From positions 930,001 to 994,000 of the forward strand of contig CAWVRF010001058.1 of assembly GCA_963932465.1 (NCBI GenBank): a stretch of DNA of 64,000 nucleotides, written 5' to 3'. Under the pieces are notes generated by a model. That model was not told where the DNA came from, did no database searches, and saw nothing but the letters and a program-made list of their open reading frames with translations. Within the stretch, counting starts at the first letter, position 1; each line of letters starts with the position of its first letter. Positions 36,631-51,559 of the stretch are shown piece by piece. The position numbers and the translations under genes were made by a program. The stretch comes from Maratus speciosus. Its lineage: Eukaryota; Arthropoda; Arachnida; Araneae; Salticidae.

Positions 36631-39420
36631 ATTGTTAGAAAATTCATCAGAAAGAGTTACCGCATATAAAACACGCAATATTTATGAATTGAATTCCGGT
36701 GCAGGGCTCAAAATTAATTTATTAATGAATAATAAAGCGAAACCGAATATATTGTTTCAACAATCAAAGCATTGTTAGAAAATTCATCAGAAAGAGTTAC
36801 CGCATATAAAACACGCAATATTTATGAATTGAATTCCGGTGCAGGGCTGAAAATTAATTTCTTAATAAATAATAAAGCGAAACCGACTATATTGTTTCAA
36901 CAATCAAAGCATTGTTAGAAAATTCATCAGAAAGAGTTACCGCATATAAAACACGCAATATTTATGAATTGAATTCCGGTGCACCGCTGAAAATTGATTT
37001 CTTAATAAATAATAAAGCGAAACCGAATATATTGTTTCAACAATCAAAGCATTGTTAGAAAATTCATCAGAAAGAGTTACCGCATATAAAACACGCAATA
37101 TTTATGAATTGAATTCCGGTGCAGGGCTGAAAATTAATTTCTTAATAAATAATAAAGCGAAACCGAATATATTGTTTCAACAATCAAAGCATTGTTAGAA
37201 AATTCATCAGAAAGAGTTACCGCATATAAAACACGCAATATTTATGAATTGAATTCCGCTGCAGGGCTCAAAATTAATTTATTAATAAATAGTAAAGCGA
37301 AACCGAATATATTGTTTCAACAATCAAAGCATTGTTAGAAAATTCATCAGAAAGAGTTACCGCATATAAAACACGCAATATTTATGAATTGAATCCCGGT
37401 GCAGGGCTCAAAATTAATTTCTTAGTAAATAATAAAGCGAAACCGAATATATTGTTTAAACAATCAAAGCATTGTTAGAAAATTCATCAGAAAGAGTTAC
37501 CGCATATAAAACACGCAATATTTATGAATTGAATTCCGCTGCAGGGCTGAAAATTAATTTTTTAATAAATAATAAAGCGAAACCGAATATATTGTTTCAA
37601 CAATGAAAGCATTGTTAGAAAATTCATCAGAAAGAGTTACCGCATATAAAACACGCAATAATTGTGAATTGAATTCCGGTGCAGGGCTGAAAATTAATTT
37701 CTTAATAAATAATAAAGCGAAACCGAATATATTGTTTCAACAATCAAAGCATTGTTAGAAACTTCATCAGAAAGAGTTACCGCATATAAAACACGCAATA
37801 TTTATGAATTGAATTCCGGTGCAGGGCTCAAAATTAATTTATTAATGAATAATAAAGCGAAACCGAATATGTTGTTTCAACAATCAAAGCATTGTTAGAA
37901 AATTCATCAGAAAGAGTTACCTCATATAAAACACGCAATATTTATGAATTGAATTCCGGTGCAGGGCTGAAAATTAATTTCTTAATAAATAATAAAGCGA
38001 AACCGAATATATTGTTTCAACAATCAAAGCATTGTTAGAATATTCATCAGAAAGAGTTACCGCATATAAAACACGCAATATTTATGAATTGAATTCCGGT
38101 GCAGGGCTGAAAATTAATTTCTCAATAAATAATAAAGCGAAACCGAATATATTGTTTCAACAATCAAAGCATTGTTAGAAAATTAATCAGAAAGAGTTAC
38201 CGCATATAAAACACGCAATATTTATGAATTGAATTCCGGTTCAGGGCTGAAAATTAATTTCTTAATAAATAATAAAGCGAAACCGAATATATTGTTTCAA
38301 CAATCAAAGCATTGTTAGAAAATTCATCAGAAAGAGTTACCGCATATATAACACGCAATATTTATGAATTGATTTCCGGTGCAGGGCTGAAAATTAATTT
38401 CTTAATAAATAATAAAGCGAAACAGGATATATTGTTTCAACAATCAAAGCACTGTTAGAAAATTCATCAGAAAGAGTTACCGCAAATAAAACACGCATTT
38501 GAATTCCGCTGTAGGTCTCAAAATTAATTTATTAATAAATAATAAAGCGAAACCGAATATATTGTTTCAACAATCAAAGCATTGTTAGAAAATTCATCAG
38601 AAAGAGTTACCGCATATAAAACACGCAATATTTATGAATTGAATCCCGGTGCAGGGCTCAAAATTAATTTCTTAGTAAATAATAAAGCGAAACCGAATAT
38701 ATTGTTTAAACAATCAAAGCATTGTTAGAAAATTCTTCAGAAAGAGTTACCGCATATAAAACACGCAATATTCATGAATTGAATTGCGGTGCAGGGCTGA
38801 AAATTAATTTTTTAATAAATAATAAAGCGAAACCGAATATATTGTTTCAACAATGAAAGCATTGTTAGAAAATTCATCAGAAAGAGTTACCGCATATAAA
38901 ACACGCAATATTTATGAATTGAATTCCGGTGCAGGTCTGAAAATTAATTTCTTAATAAATAATAAAGCGAAACCGAATATATTGTTTCAACAATCAAAGC
39001 ATTGTTAGAAAATTCATCAGAAAGAGTTACCGCATATAAAACACGCAATATTTATGAATTGAATCCCGGTGCAGGGCTCAAAATTAATTTCTTAGTAAAT
39101 AATAAAGCGAAACCGAATATATTGTTTCAACAATCAAAGCATTGTTAGAAAATTCATCAGAAAGAGTTACCGCATATAAAACACGCAATAATTATGAATT
39201 GAATTCCGGTGCAGGGCTGAAAATTAATTTCTTAATAAATAATAAAGCGAAACCGAATATATTGTTTCAACAATCAAAGCATTGTTAGAAAATTCATCAG
39301 AAAGAGTTACCGCATATAAAACACGCAATATTTATGAATTGATTTCCGGTGCAGGGCTAAAAATTAATTTCTTAATAAATAATAAAACGAAACCGGATAT
39401 ATTGTTTCAACAATCAAAGC
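36071..39420. repeat. 3,350-bp composite unit (24 monomers)
   Basis: Markers in order are attatttaaa (36331), attaatgaat (near 36,721), cgactat (near 36,885), agtaaagcg (near 37,291), attgtgaat (near 37,661), acttcatcag (37761), atgttgttt (near 37,870), tattcatcag (38041), aattaatcag (38181), atatataaca (near 38,346), the 130-bp monomer at 38451, and an A-like tail with ttcatg and ttgcgg. It ends where agtgttac/gcaccgctg begins again at 39421. The marker acttcatcag is private to this copy. Confidence 0.86.
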
Positions 39421-41240
39421 ACTGTTAGAAAATTCATCAGAAAGTGTTACCGCATATAAAACACGCAATATTTATGAATTGAATTCCGGTGCACCGCTGA
39501 AAATTGATTTCTTAATAAATAATAAAGCGAAACCGAATATATTGTTTCAACAATCAAAGCATTGTTAGAAAATTCATCAGAAAGAGTTACCGCATATAAA
39601 ACACGCAATATTTATGAATTGAATCCCGGTGCAGGGCTCAAAATTAATTTCTTAGTAAATAATAAAGCGAAACCGAATATATTATTTAAACAATCAAAGC
39701 ATTGTTAGAAAATTCATCAGAAAGAGTTACCGCATATAAAACACGCAATATTTATGAATTGAATTCCGCTGCAGGGCTGAAAATTAATTTTTTAATAAAT
39801 AATAAAGCGAAACCGAATATATTGTTTCAACAATGAAAGCATTGTTAGAAAATTCATCAGAAAGAGTTACCGCATATAAAACACGCAATAATTATGAATT
39901 GAATTCCGGTGCAGGGCTGAAAATTAATTTCTTAATAAATAATAAAGCGAAACCGAATATATTGTTTCAACAATGAAAGCATTGTTAGAAAATTCATCAG
40001 AAAGAGTTACCGCATATAAAACACGCAATATTTATGAATTGAATTCCGGTGCAGGGCTCAAAATTAATTTATTAATGAATAATAAAGCGAAACCGAATAT
40101 ATTGTTTCAACAATCAAAGCATTGTTAGAAAATTCATCAGAAAGAGTTACCGCATATAAAACACGCAATATTTATGAATTGAATTCCGGTGCAGGGCTGA
40201 AAATTAATTTCTTAATAAATAATAAAGCGAAACCGACTATATTGTTTCAACAATCAAAGCATTGTTAGAAAATTCATCAGAAAGAGTTACCGCATATAAA
40301 ACACGCAATATTTATGAATTGAATTCCGGTGCACCGCTGAAAATTGATTTCTTAATAAATAATAAAGCGAAACCGAATATATTGTTTCAACAATCAAAGC
40401 ATTGTTAGAAAATTCATCAGAAAGAGTTACCGCATATAAAACACGCAATATTTATGAATTGAATTCCGGTGCAGGGCTGAAAATTAATTTCTTAATAAAT
40501 AATAAAGCGAAACCGAATATATTGTTTCAACAATCAAAGCATTGTTAGAAAATTCATCAGAAAGAGTTACCGCATATAAAACACGCAATATTTATGAATT
40601 GAATTCCGCTGCAGGGCTCAAAATTAATTTATTAATAAATAGTAAAGCGAAACCGAATATATTGTTTCAACAATCAAAGCATTGTTAGAAAATTCATCAG
40701 AAAGAGTTACCGCATATAAAACACGCAATATTTATGAATTGAATCCCGGTGCAGGGCTCAAAATTAATTTCTTAGTAAATAATAAAGCGAAACCGAATAT
40801 ATTGTTTAAACAATCAAAGCATTGTTAGAAAATTCATCAGAAAGAGTTACCGCATATAAAACACGCAATATTTATGAATTGAATTCCGCTGCAGGGCTGA
40901 AAATTAATTTTTTAATAAATAATAAAGCGAAACCGAATATATTGTTTCAACAATGAAAGCATTGTTAGAAAATTCATCAGAAAGAGTTACCGCATATAAA
41001 ACACGCAATAATTGTGAATTGAATTCCGGTGCAGGGCTGAAAATTAATTTCTTAATAAATAATAAAGCGAAACCGAATATATTGTTTCAACAATCAAAGC
41101 ATTGTTAGAAAATTCATCAGAAAGAGTTACCGCATATAAAACACGCAATATTTATGAATTGATTTCCGGTGCAGGGCTAAAAATTAATTTCTTAATAAAT
41201 AATAAAACGAAACCGGATATATTGTTTCAACAATCAAAGC
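39421..41240. repeat. 1,820-bp unit (13 monomers)
   Basis: This repeats the first twelve monomers of the 36,071 unit at a displacement of 3,350 bp (attatttaaa at 39681, cgactat near 40,235, agtaaagcg near 40,641, attgtgaat near 41,011). It then ends with a gatttcc/ctaaaaatt monomer instead of continuing to the tattcatcag series. All thirteen monomers are 140 bp. Confidence 0.86.
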
Positions 41241-44200
41241 ACTGTTAGAAAATTCATCAGAAAGTGTTACCGCATATAAAACACGCAATATTTATGAATT
41301 GAATTCCGGTGCACCGCTGAAAATTGATTTCTTAATAAATAATAAAGCGAAACCGAATATATTGTTTCAACAATCAAAGCATTGTTAGAAAATTCATCAG
41401 AAAGAGTTACCGCATATAAAACACGCAATATTTATGAATTGAATCCCGGTGCAGGGCTCAAAATTAATTTCTTAGTAAATAATAAAGCGAAACCGAATAT
41501 ATTATTTAAACAATCAAAGCATTGTTAGAAAATTCATCAGAAAGAGTTACCGCATATAAAACACGCAATATTTATGAATTGAATTCCGCTGCAGGGCTGA
41601 AAATTAATTTTTTAATAAATAATAAAGCGAAACCGAATATATTGTTTCAACAATGAAAGCATTGTTAGAAAATTCATCAGAAAGAGTTACCGCATATAAA
41701 ACACGCAATAATTATGAATTGAATTCCGGTGCAGGGCTGAAAATTAATTTCTTAATAAATAATAAAGCGAAACCGAATATATTGTTTCAACAATGAAAGC
41801 ATTGTTAGAAAATTCATCAGAAAGAGTTACCGCATATAAAACACGCAATATTTATGAATTGAATTCCGGTGCAGGGCTCAAAATTAATTTATTAATGAAT
41901 AATAAAGCGAAACCAAATATATTGTTTCAACAATCAAAGCATTGTTAGAAAATTCATCAGAAAGAGTTACCGCATATAAAACACGCAATATTTATGAATT
42001 GAATTCCGGTGCAGGGCTGAAAATTAATTTCTTAATAAATAATAAAGCGAAACCGACTATATTGTTTCAACAATCAAAGCATTGTTAGAAAATTCATCAG
42101 AAAGAGTTACCGCATATAAAACACGCAATATTTATGAATTGAATTCCGGTGCACCGCTGAAAATTGATTTCTTAATAAATAATAAAGCGAAACCGAATAT
42201 ATTGTTTCAACAATCAAAGCATTGTTAGAAAATTCATCAGAAAGAGTTACCGCATATAAAACACGCAATATTTATGAATTGAATTCCGGTGCAGGGCTGA
42301 AAATTAATTTCTTAATAAATAATAAAGCGAAACCGAATATATTGTTTCAACAATCAAAGCATTGTTAGAAAATTCATCAGAAAGAGTTACCGCATATAAA
42401 ACACGCAATATTTATGAATTGAATTCCGCTGCAGGGCTCAAAATTAATTTATTAATAAATAGTAAAGCGAAACCGAATATATTGTTTCAACAATCAAAGC
42501 ATTGTTAGAAAATTCATCAGAAAGAGTTACCGCATATAAAACACGCAATATTTATGAATTGAATCCCGGTGCAGGGCTCAAAATTAATTTCTTAGTAAAT
42601 AATAAAGCGAAACCGAATATATTGTTTAAACAATCAAAGCATTGTTAGAAAATTCATCAGAAAGAGTTACCGCATATAAAACACGCAATATTTATGAATT
42701 GAATTCCGCTGCAGGGCTGAAAATTAATTTTTTAATAAATAATAAAGCGAAACCGAATATATTGTTTCAACAATGAAAGCATTGTTAGAAAATTCATCAG
42801 AAAGAGTTACCGCATATAAAACACGCAATAATTGTGAATTGAATTCCGGTGCAGGGCTGAAAATTAATTTCTTAATAAATAATAAAGCGAAACCGAATAT
42901 ATTGTTTCAACAATCAAAGCATTGTTAGAAAATTCATCAGAAAGAGTTACCGCATATAAAACACGCAATATTTATGAATTGAATTCCGGTGCAGGGCTCA
43001 AAATTAATTTATTAATGAATAATAAAGCGAAACCGAATATGTTGTTTCAACAATCAAAGCATTGTTAGAAAATTCATCAGAAAGAGTTACCTCATATAAA
43101 ACACGCAATATTTATGAATTGAATTCCGGTGCAGGGCTGAAAATTAATTTCTTAATAAATAATAAAGCGAAACCGAATATATTGTTTCAACAATCAAAGC
43201 ATTGTTAGAATATTCATCAGAAAGAGTTACCGCATATAAAACACGCAATATTTATGAATTGAATTCCGGTGCAGGGCTGAAAATTAATTTCTCAATAAAT
43301 AATAAAGCGAAACCGAATATATTGTTTCAACAATCAAAGCATTGTTAGAAAATTAATCAGAAAGAGTTACCGCATATAAAACACGCAATATTTATGAATT
43401 GAATTCCGGTTCAGGGCTGAAAATTAATTTCTTAATAAATAATAAAGCGAAACCGAATATATTGTTTCAACAATCAAAGCATTGTTAGAAAATTCATCAG
43501 AAAGAGTTACCGCATATATAACACGCAATATTTATGAATTGATTTCCGGTGCAGGGCTGAAAATTAATTTCTTAATAAATAATAAAGCGAAACAGGATAT
43601 ATTGTTTCAACAATCAAAGCACTGTTAGAAAATTCATCAGAAAGAGTTACCGCAAATAAAACACGCATTTGAATTCCGCTGTAGGTCTCAAAATTAATTT
43701 ATTAATAAATAATAAAGCGAAACCGAATATATTGTTTCAACAATCAAAGCATTGTTAGAAAATTCATCAGAAAGAGTTACCGCATATAAAACACGCAATA
43801 TTTATGAATTGAATCCCGGTGCAGGGCTCAAAATTAATTTCTTAGTAAATAATAAAGCGAAACCGAATATATTGTTTAAACAATCAAAGCATTGTTAGAA
43901 AATTCTTCAGAAAGAGTTACCGCATATAAAACACGCAATATTCATGAATTGAATTGCGGTGCAGGGCTGAAAATTAATTTTTTAATAAATAATAAAGCGA
44001 AACCGAATATATTGTTTCAACAATGAAAGCATTGTTAGAAAATTCATCAGAAAGAGTTACCGCATATAAAACACGCAATATTTATGAATTGAATTCCGGT
44101 GCAGGTCTGAAAATTAATTTCTTAATAAATAATAAAGCGAAACCGAATATATTGTTTCAACAATCAAAGCATTGTTAGAAAATTCATCAGAAAGAGTTAC

Positions 44201-44310
44201 CGCATATAAAACACGCAATATTTATGAATTGAATCCCGGTGCAGGGCTCAAAATTAATTTCTTAGTAAATAATAAAGCGAAACCGAATATATTGTTTAAA
44301 CAATCAAAGC
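41241..44310. repeat. Copy of 36,071-39,127 (displacement 5,170 bp)
   Basis: The same marker order as the 36,071 unit is present, including attgtgaat, atgttgttt, tattcatcag (43211), aattaatcag, atatataaca, the 130-bp monomer at 43621, ttcatg and gcaggtctg. Registration is lost near 44,297, where this copy has tttaaac and the earlier one has tttcaac. A private accaaatat occurs near 41,912. Confidence 0.87.
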
Positions 44311-45570
44311 ATTGTTAGAAAATTCATCAGAAAGAGTTACCGCATATAAAACACGCAATATTTATGAATTGAATTCCGGTGCAGGGCTGAAAATTAATTT
44401 TTTAATAAATAATAAAGCGAAACCGAATATATTGTTTCAACAATGAAAGCATTGTTAGAAAATTCATCAGAAAGAGTTACCGCATATAAAACACGCAATA
44501 TTTATGAACTGAATTCCGGTGCAGGGCTCAAAATTAATTTATTAATAAATAATAAAGCGAAACCGAATATATTGTTTCAACAATCAAAGCATTGTTAGAA
44601 AATTCAACAGAAAGAGTTACCGCATATAAAACACGCAATATTTATGAATTGAATTCCGGTGCAGGGCTGAAAATTAATTTCTTAATAAATAATAAAGCGA
44701 AACCGAATATATTGTTTCAACAATCAAAGCAATGTTAGAAAATTCATCAGAAAGAGTTACCGCATATAAAACACGCAATATTTATGAATTGAATTCCGGT
44801 GCAGGGCTGAAAATTAATTTCTTAATAAATAATAAAGCGTAACCGAATATATTGTTTCAACAATCAAAGCATTGTTAGAAAATTCATCAGAAAGCGTTAC
44901 CGCATATAAAACACGCAATATTTATGAATTGAATTCCGGTGCAGGGCTGAAAATTAATTTCTTAATAAATAATAAAGCGAAACCGAATATATTGTTTCAA
45001 CAATCAAAGCATTGTTAGAAAATTCATCAGAAAGAGTTACCGCATATAAAACACTTAATATTTATGAATTGAATTCCGGTGCAGGGCTGAAAATTAATTT
45101 CTTAATAAATAATAAAGCGAAACCGAATATATTGTTTCAACAATCAAAGCATTGTTAGAAAATTCATCAGAAAGAGTTACCGCATATAAAACACGCAATA
45201 TTTATGAATTGAATCCCGGTGCAGGGCTCAAAATTAATTTCTTAGTAAATAATAAAGCGAAACCGAATATATTGTTTCAACAATGAAAGCATTGTTAGAA
45301 AATTCATCAGAAAGAGTTACCGCATATAAAACACGCAATATTTATGAATTGAATTACGGTGCAGGGCTGAAAATTAATTTCTTAATAAATAATAAAGCAA
45401 AACCGAATATATTGGTTCAACAATCAAAGCATTGTTAGAAAATTCATCAGAAAGAGTTACCGCATATAAAACACGCAATATTTATGAATTGATTTCCGGT
45501 GCAGGGCTGAAAATTAATTTCTTAATAAATAATAAAGCGAAACCGGATATATTGTTTCAACAATCAAAGC
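44311..45570. repeat. Nine-monomer A-type block with M7-M9 fusion
   Basis: M1-M7 (44311-45290) are followed directly by an M9-type monomer at 45291, skipping M8. M7 therefore ends tttcaacaatgaaagc rather than with the palindrome. The M9 monomer has private gaattacgg and aaagcaaaac together with ttggttc, and M10 follows at 45431. M6 has a private acacttaat near 45,051. The same block, with the same junction, recurs at 62,708. Confidence 0.88.
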
Positions 45571-47099
45571 ATTGTTATAAAATTCATCAGAAAGAGTTAC
45601 CGCATATAAAACACGCAGTATTTATGAATTGAATTCCGGTGCACCGCTGAAAATTAATTTCTTAATAAATAATAAAGCGAAACCGAATATATTGTTTCAG
45701 CAATCAAAGCATTGTTAGAAAATTCATCAGAAAGAGTTACCGCATATAAAACACGCAATATTTATGAATTGAATTCCGGTGCAGGGCTGAAAATTAATTT
45801 CTTAATAAATAATAAAGCGAAACCGAATATATTGTTTCAACAATCAAAGCATTGTTAGAAAATTCATCAGAAAGAGTTACCGCATATAAAACACGCAATA
45901 TTTATGAATTGAATTCCGCTGCAGGGCTCAAAATTAATTTATTAATAAATAATAAAGCGAAACCGAATATATTGTTTCAACAATCAAAGCATTGTTAGAA
46001 AATTCATCAGAAAGAGTTACCGCATATAAAACACGCAATATTTATGAATTGAATCCCGGTGCAGGGCTCAAAATTAATTTCTTAGTAAATAATAAAGCGA
46101 AACCGAATATATTGTTTAAACAATCAAAGCATTGTTAGAAAATTCATCAGAAAGAGTTACCGCATATAAAACACGCAATATTTATGAATTGAATTCCGCT
46201 GCAGGGCTGAAAATTAATTTTTTAATAAATAATAAAGCGAAACCGAATATATTGTTTCAACAATGAAAGCATTGTTAGAAAATTCATCAGAAAGAGTTAC
46301 CGCATATAAAACACGCAATAATTATGAATTGAATTCCGGTGCAGGGCTGAAAATTAATTTCTTAATAAATAATAAAGCGAAACCGAATATATTGTTTCAA
46401 CAATCAAAGCATTGTTAGAAAATTCATCAGAAAGAGTTACCGCATATAAAACACGCAATATTTATGAATTGATTTCCGGTGCAGGGCTAAAAATTAATTT
46501 CTTAATAAATAATAAAGCGAAACCGGATATATTGTTTCAACAATCAAAGCACTGTTAGAAAATTCATCAGAAAGTGTTACCGCATATAAAACACGCAATA
46601 TTTATGAATTGAATTCCGGTGCACCGCTGAAAATTAATTTCTTAATAAATAATGAAGCGAAACCGGATATATTGTTTTAACAATCAAAGCATTGTTAGAA
46701 AATTCATCAGAAAGAGTTTCCGCATATAAAACACGCAATATTTATGAATTGAATTCCGGTGCAGGGCTCAAAATTAATTTCTTAGTAAATAATAAAGCGA
46801 AACCGAATATATTGTTTAAACAATCAAAGCATTGTTAGAAAATTCATCAGAAAGAGTTACCGCAAATAAAACACGCAATTGAATTCCGCTGTAGGGCTCA
46901 AATTTAATTTATTAATAAATAATAAAGCGAAACCGAATATATTGTTTCAACAATCAAAGCATTGTTAGAAAATTCATCAGAAAGAATTACCGCAATAAAA
47001 CACGCAATATTTATGAATTGAATCCCGGTGCAGGGCTCAAAATTAATTTCTTAGTAAATAATAAAGCGAAACCGAATATATTGTTTCAACAATGAAAGC
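45571..47099. repeat. Mixed monomers with one 130-bp and one 139-bp member
   Basis: A ttgttat/gcaccgctg monomer (45571) is followed by plain, PstI-type, gaatccc, PstI-type, aattatg, gatttcc and agtgttac monomers, as in the 31-36 kb region. The monomer at 46551 has aatgaagcg and ttgttttaac. The monomer at 46691 has gagtttcc and carries the palindrome although it is gaattcc. A 130-bp monomer (46831) has acgcaattg and aatttaat. The monomer at 46961 has lost one base (ccgcaataaaac). Confidence 0.82.
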
Positions 47100-49189
47100 A
47101 TTGTTAGAAAATTCATCAGAAAGAGTTACCGCATATAAAACACGCAATATTTATGAATTGAATTCCGGTGCAGGGCTCAAAATTAATTTATTAATGAATA
47201 ATAAAGCGAAACCGAATATATTGTTTCAACAATCAAAGCATTGTTAGAAAATTCATCAGAAAGTGTTACCGCATATAAAACACGCAATATTTATGAATTG
47301 AATTCCGGTGCACCGCTGAAAATTAATTTCTTAATAAATAATAAAGCGAAACCGAATATATTGTTTCATCAATCAAAGCATTGTTAGAAAATTCATCAGA
47401 AAGAGTTACCGCATATAAAACACGCAATATTTATGAATTGAATTCCGGTGCAGGGCTGAAAATTAATTTCTTAATAAATAATAAAGCGAAACCGAATATA
47501 TTGTTTCAACAATCAAAGCATTGTTAGAAAATTCATCAGAAAGAGTTACCGCATATAAAACACGCAATATTTATGAATTGAATTCCGGTACAGGGCTGAA
47601 AATTAATTTCTTAATAAATAATAAAGCAAAACCGAATATATTGTTTCAACAATCAAAGCATTGTTAGAAAATTCACCAGAAAGAGTTACCGCATATAAAA
47701 CACGCAATATTTATGAATTGAATTCCGCTGCAGGGCTCAAAATTAATTTATTAATAAATAATAAAGCGAAACCGAATATATTGTTTCAGCAATCAAAGCA
47801 TTGTTAGAAAATTCATCAGAAAGAGTTACCGCATATAAAACACGCAATATTTATGAATTGAATCCCGGTGCAGGGCTCAAAATTAATTTCTTAGTAAATA
47901 ATAAAGCGAAACCGAATATATTGTTTAAGCAATCAAAGCATTGTTAGAAAATTCATCAGAAAGAGTTACCGCATATAAAACACGCAATATTTATGAATTG
48001 AATTCCGCTGCAGGGCTGAAAATTAATTTTTTAATAAATGATAAAGCGAAACCGAATATATTGTTTCAACAATGAAAGCATTGTTAGAAAATTCATCAGA
48101 AACAGTTACCGCATATAAAACACGCAATAATTATGAATTGAATTCCGGTGCAGGGCTGAAAATTAATTTCTTAATAAATAATAAAGCGAAACCGAATATA
48201 TTGTTTCAACAATCAAAGCATTGTTAGAAAATTCATCAGAAAGAGTTACCGCATATAAAACACGCAATATTTATGAATTGAATTCCGGTGCAGGGCTCAA
48301 AATTAATTTATTAATGAATAATAAAGCGAAACCGAATATGTTGTTCCAACAATCAAAGCATTGTTAGAAAATTCATCAGAAAGAGTTAGCTCATATAAAA
48401 CACGCAATATTTATGAATTGAATTCCGCTGCAGGGCTGAAAATTAATTTCTTAATAAATAATAAAGCGAAACCGAATATATTGTTTCAACAATCAAAGCA
48501 TTGTTAGAATATTCATCAGAAAGAGTTACCGCATATAAAACACGCAATATTTATGAATTGAATTCCGGTGCAGGGCTGAAAATTAATTTCTCAATAAATA
48601 ATAAAGCGAAACCGAATATATTGTTTCAACAATCAAAGCATTGTTAGAAAATTCATCAGAAAGAGTTACCGCATATAAAACACGCAATATTTATGAATTG
48701 AATTCCGGTTCAGGGCTGAAAATTAATTTCTTAATAAATAATAAAGCGAAACCGAATATATTGTTTCAACAATCAAAGCATTGTTAGAAAATTCATCAGA
48801 AAGAGTTACCGCATATAAAACACGCAACATTTATGAATTGATTTATGGTGCAGGGCTGAAAATTAATTTCTTAATAAATAATAAAGCGAAACAGGATATA
48901 TTGTTTCAACAATCAAAGCACTGATAGAAAATTCATCAGAAAGAGTTACCGCAAATAAAACACGCAATTGAATTCCGCTGTAGGGCTCAAAATTAATTTA
49001 TTAATAAATAATAAAGCGAAACCGAATATATTGTTTCAACAATCAAAGCATTGTTAGAAAATTCATCAGAAAGAGTTACCGCATATAAAACACGCAATAT
49101 TTATGAATTGAATCCCGGTGCAGGGCTCAAAATTAATTTCTTAGTAAATAATAAAGCGAAACCGAATATATTGTTTAAACAATCAAAGC
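47100..49189. repeat. 2,090-bp HOR, copy 1 (15 monomers)
   Basis: Markers in order are attaatgaat, agtgttac with gcaccgctg and tttcatcaat, ggtacaggg, tcaccag, tttaagcaat, aatgataaag, aacagtt, atgttgttcc, gttagctc, tattcatcag, ggttcaggg, atttatggtg, the 130-bp monomer (48920), and gaatccc with tttaaac. This copy has acgcaacat before atttatggtg, and tcatcagaaacag. Confidence 0.88.
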
Positions 49190-51279
49190 ATTGTTAGAAA
49201 ATTCATCAGAAAGAGTTACCGCATATAAAACACGCAATATTTATGAATTGAATTCCGGTGCAGGGCTCAAAATTAATTTATTAATGAATAATAAAGCGAA
49301 ACCGAATATATTGTTTCAACAATCAAAGCATTGTTAGAAAATTCATCAGAAAGTGTTACCGCATATAAAACACGCAATATTTATGAATTGAATTCCGGTG
49401 CACCGCTGAAAATTAATTTCTTAATAAATAATAAAGCGAAACCGAATATATTGTTTCATCAATCAAAGCATTGTTAGAAAATTCATCAGAAAGAGTTACC
49501 GCATATAAAACACGCAATATTTATGAATTGAATTCCGGTGCAGGGCTGAAAATTAATTTCTTAATAAATAATAAAGCGAAACCGAATATATTGTTTCAAC
49601 AATCAAAGCATTGTTAGAAAATTCATCAGAAAGAGTTACCGCATATAAAACACACAATATTTATGAATTGAATTCCGGTACAGGGCTGAAAATTAATTTC
49701 TTAATAAATAATAAAGCGAAACCGAATATATTGTTTCAACAATCAAAGCATTGTTAGAAAATTCACCAGAAAGAGTTACCGCATATAAAACACGCAATAT
49801 TTATGAATTGAATTCCGCTGCAGGGCTCAAAATTAATTTATTAATAAATAATAAAGCGAAACCGAATATATTGTTTCAGCAATCAAAGCATTGTTAGAAA
49901 ATTCATCAGAAAGAGTTACCGCATATAAAACACGCAATATTTATGAATTGAATCCCGGTGCAGGGCTCAAAATTAATTTCTTAGTAAATAATAAAGCGAA
50001 ACCGAATATATTGTTTAAGCAATCAAAGCATTGTTAGAAAATTCATCAGAAAGAGTTACCGCATATAAAACACGCAATATTTATGAATTGAATTCCGCTG
50101 CAGGGCTGAAAATTAATTTTTTAATAAATGATAAAGCGAAACCGAATATATTGTTTCAACAATGAAAGCATTGTTAGAAAATTCATCACAAACAGTTACC
50201 GCATATAAAACACGCAATAATTATGAATTGAATTCCGGTGCAGGGCTGAAAATTAATTTCTTAATAAATAATAAAGCGAAACCGAATATATTGTTTCAAC
50301 AATCAAAGCATTGTTAGAAAATTCATCAGAAAGAGTTACCGCATATAAAACACGCAATATTTATGAATTGAATTCCGGTGCAGGGCTCAAAATTAATTTA
50401 TTAATGAATAATAAAGCGAAACCGAATATGTTGTTCCAACAATCAAAGCATTGTTAGAAAATTCATCAGAAAGAGTTAGCTCATATAAAACACGCAATAT
50501 TTATGAATTGAATTCCGCTGCAGGGCTGAAAATTAATTTCTTAATAAATAATAAAGCGAAACCGAATATATTGTTTCAACAATCAAAGCATTGTTAGAAT
50601 ATTCATCAGAAAGAGTTACCGCATATAAAACACGCAATATTTATGAATTGAATTCCGGTGCAGGGCTGAAAATTAATTTCTCAATAAATAATAAAGCGAA
50701 ACCGAATATATTGTTTCAACAATCAAAGCATTGTTAGAAAATTCATCAGAAAGAGTTACCGCATATAAAACACGCAATATTTATGAATTGAATTCCGGTT
50801 CAGGGCTGAAAATTAATTTCTTAATAAATAATAAAGCGAAACCGAATATATTGTTTCAACAATCAAAGCATTGTTAGAAAATTCATCAGAAAGAGTTACC
50901 GCATATAAAACACGCAATATTTATGAATTGATTTATGGTGCAGGGCTGAAAATTAATTTCTTAATAAATAATAAAGCGAAACAGGATATATTGTTTCAAC
51001 AATCAAAGCACTGATAGAAAATTCATCAGAAAGAGTTACCGCAAATAAAACACGCAATTGAATTCCGCTGTAGGGCTCAAAATTAATTTATTAATAAATA
51101 ATAAAGCGAAACCGAATATATTGTTTCAACAATCAAAGCATTGTTAGAAAATTCATCAGAAAGAGTTACCGCATATAAAACACGCAATATTTATGAATTG
51201 AATCCCGGTGCAGGGCTCAAAATTAATTTCTTAGTAAATAATAAAGCGAAACCGAATATATTGTTTAAACAATCAAAGC
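49190..51279. repeat. 2,090-bp HOR, copy 2
   Basis: The order is identical to copy 1 at a displacement of 2,090 bp, with the 130-bp monomer at 51010. It differs from copy 1 in cacacaat (near 49,653), tcatcacaaacag (near 50,180) and acgcaatat before atttatggtg. Confidence 0.88.
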
Positions 51280-51559
51280 ATTGTTAGAAAATTCATCAGA
51301 AAGAGTTACCGCTTATAAAACACGTAATATTTATGAATTGAATTCCGGTGCAGGGCTGAAAATTAATTTTTTAATAAATAATAAATCGAAAACGAATATA
51401 TTGTTTCAACAATGAAAGCATTGTTAGAAAATTCATCAGAAAGAGTTACCGCATATAAAACACGCAATATTTATGAACTGAATTCCGGTGCAGGGCTCAA
51501 AATTAATTTATTAAAAAATAATAAAGCGAAACCGAATATATTGTTTCAGCAATCAAAGC
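51280..51559. repeat. Two-monomer insert between HOR copies
   Basis: The first monomer has gcttat, acgtaat and aaatcgaaaacg. The second has gaactg and ttaaaaaat. The same pair occurs at 55040-55319, a displacement of 3,760 bp, and related monomers occur at 56990-57269. The pair is M1/M2-like. Confidence 0.85.
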
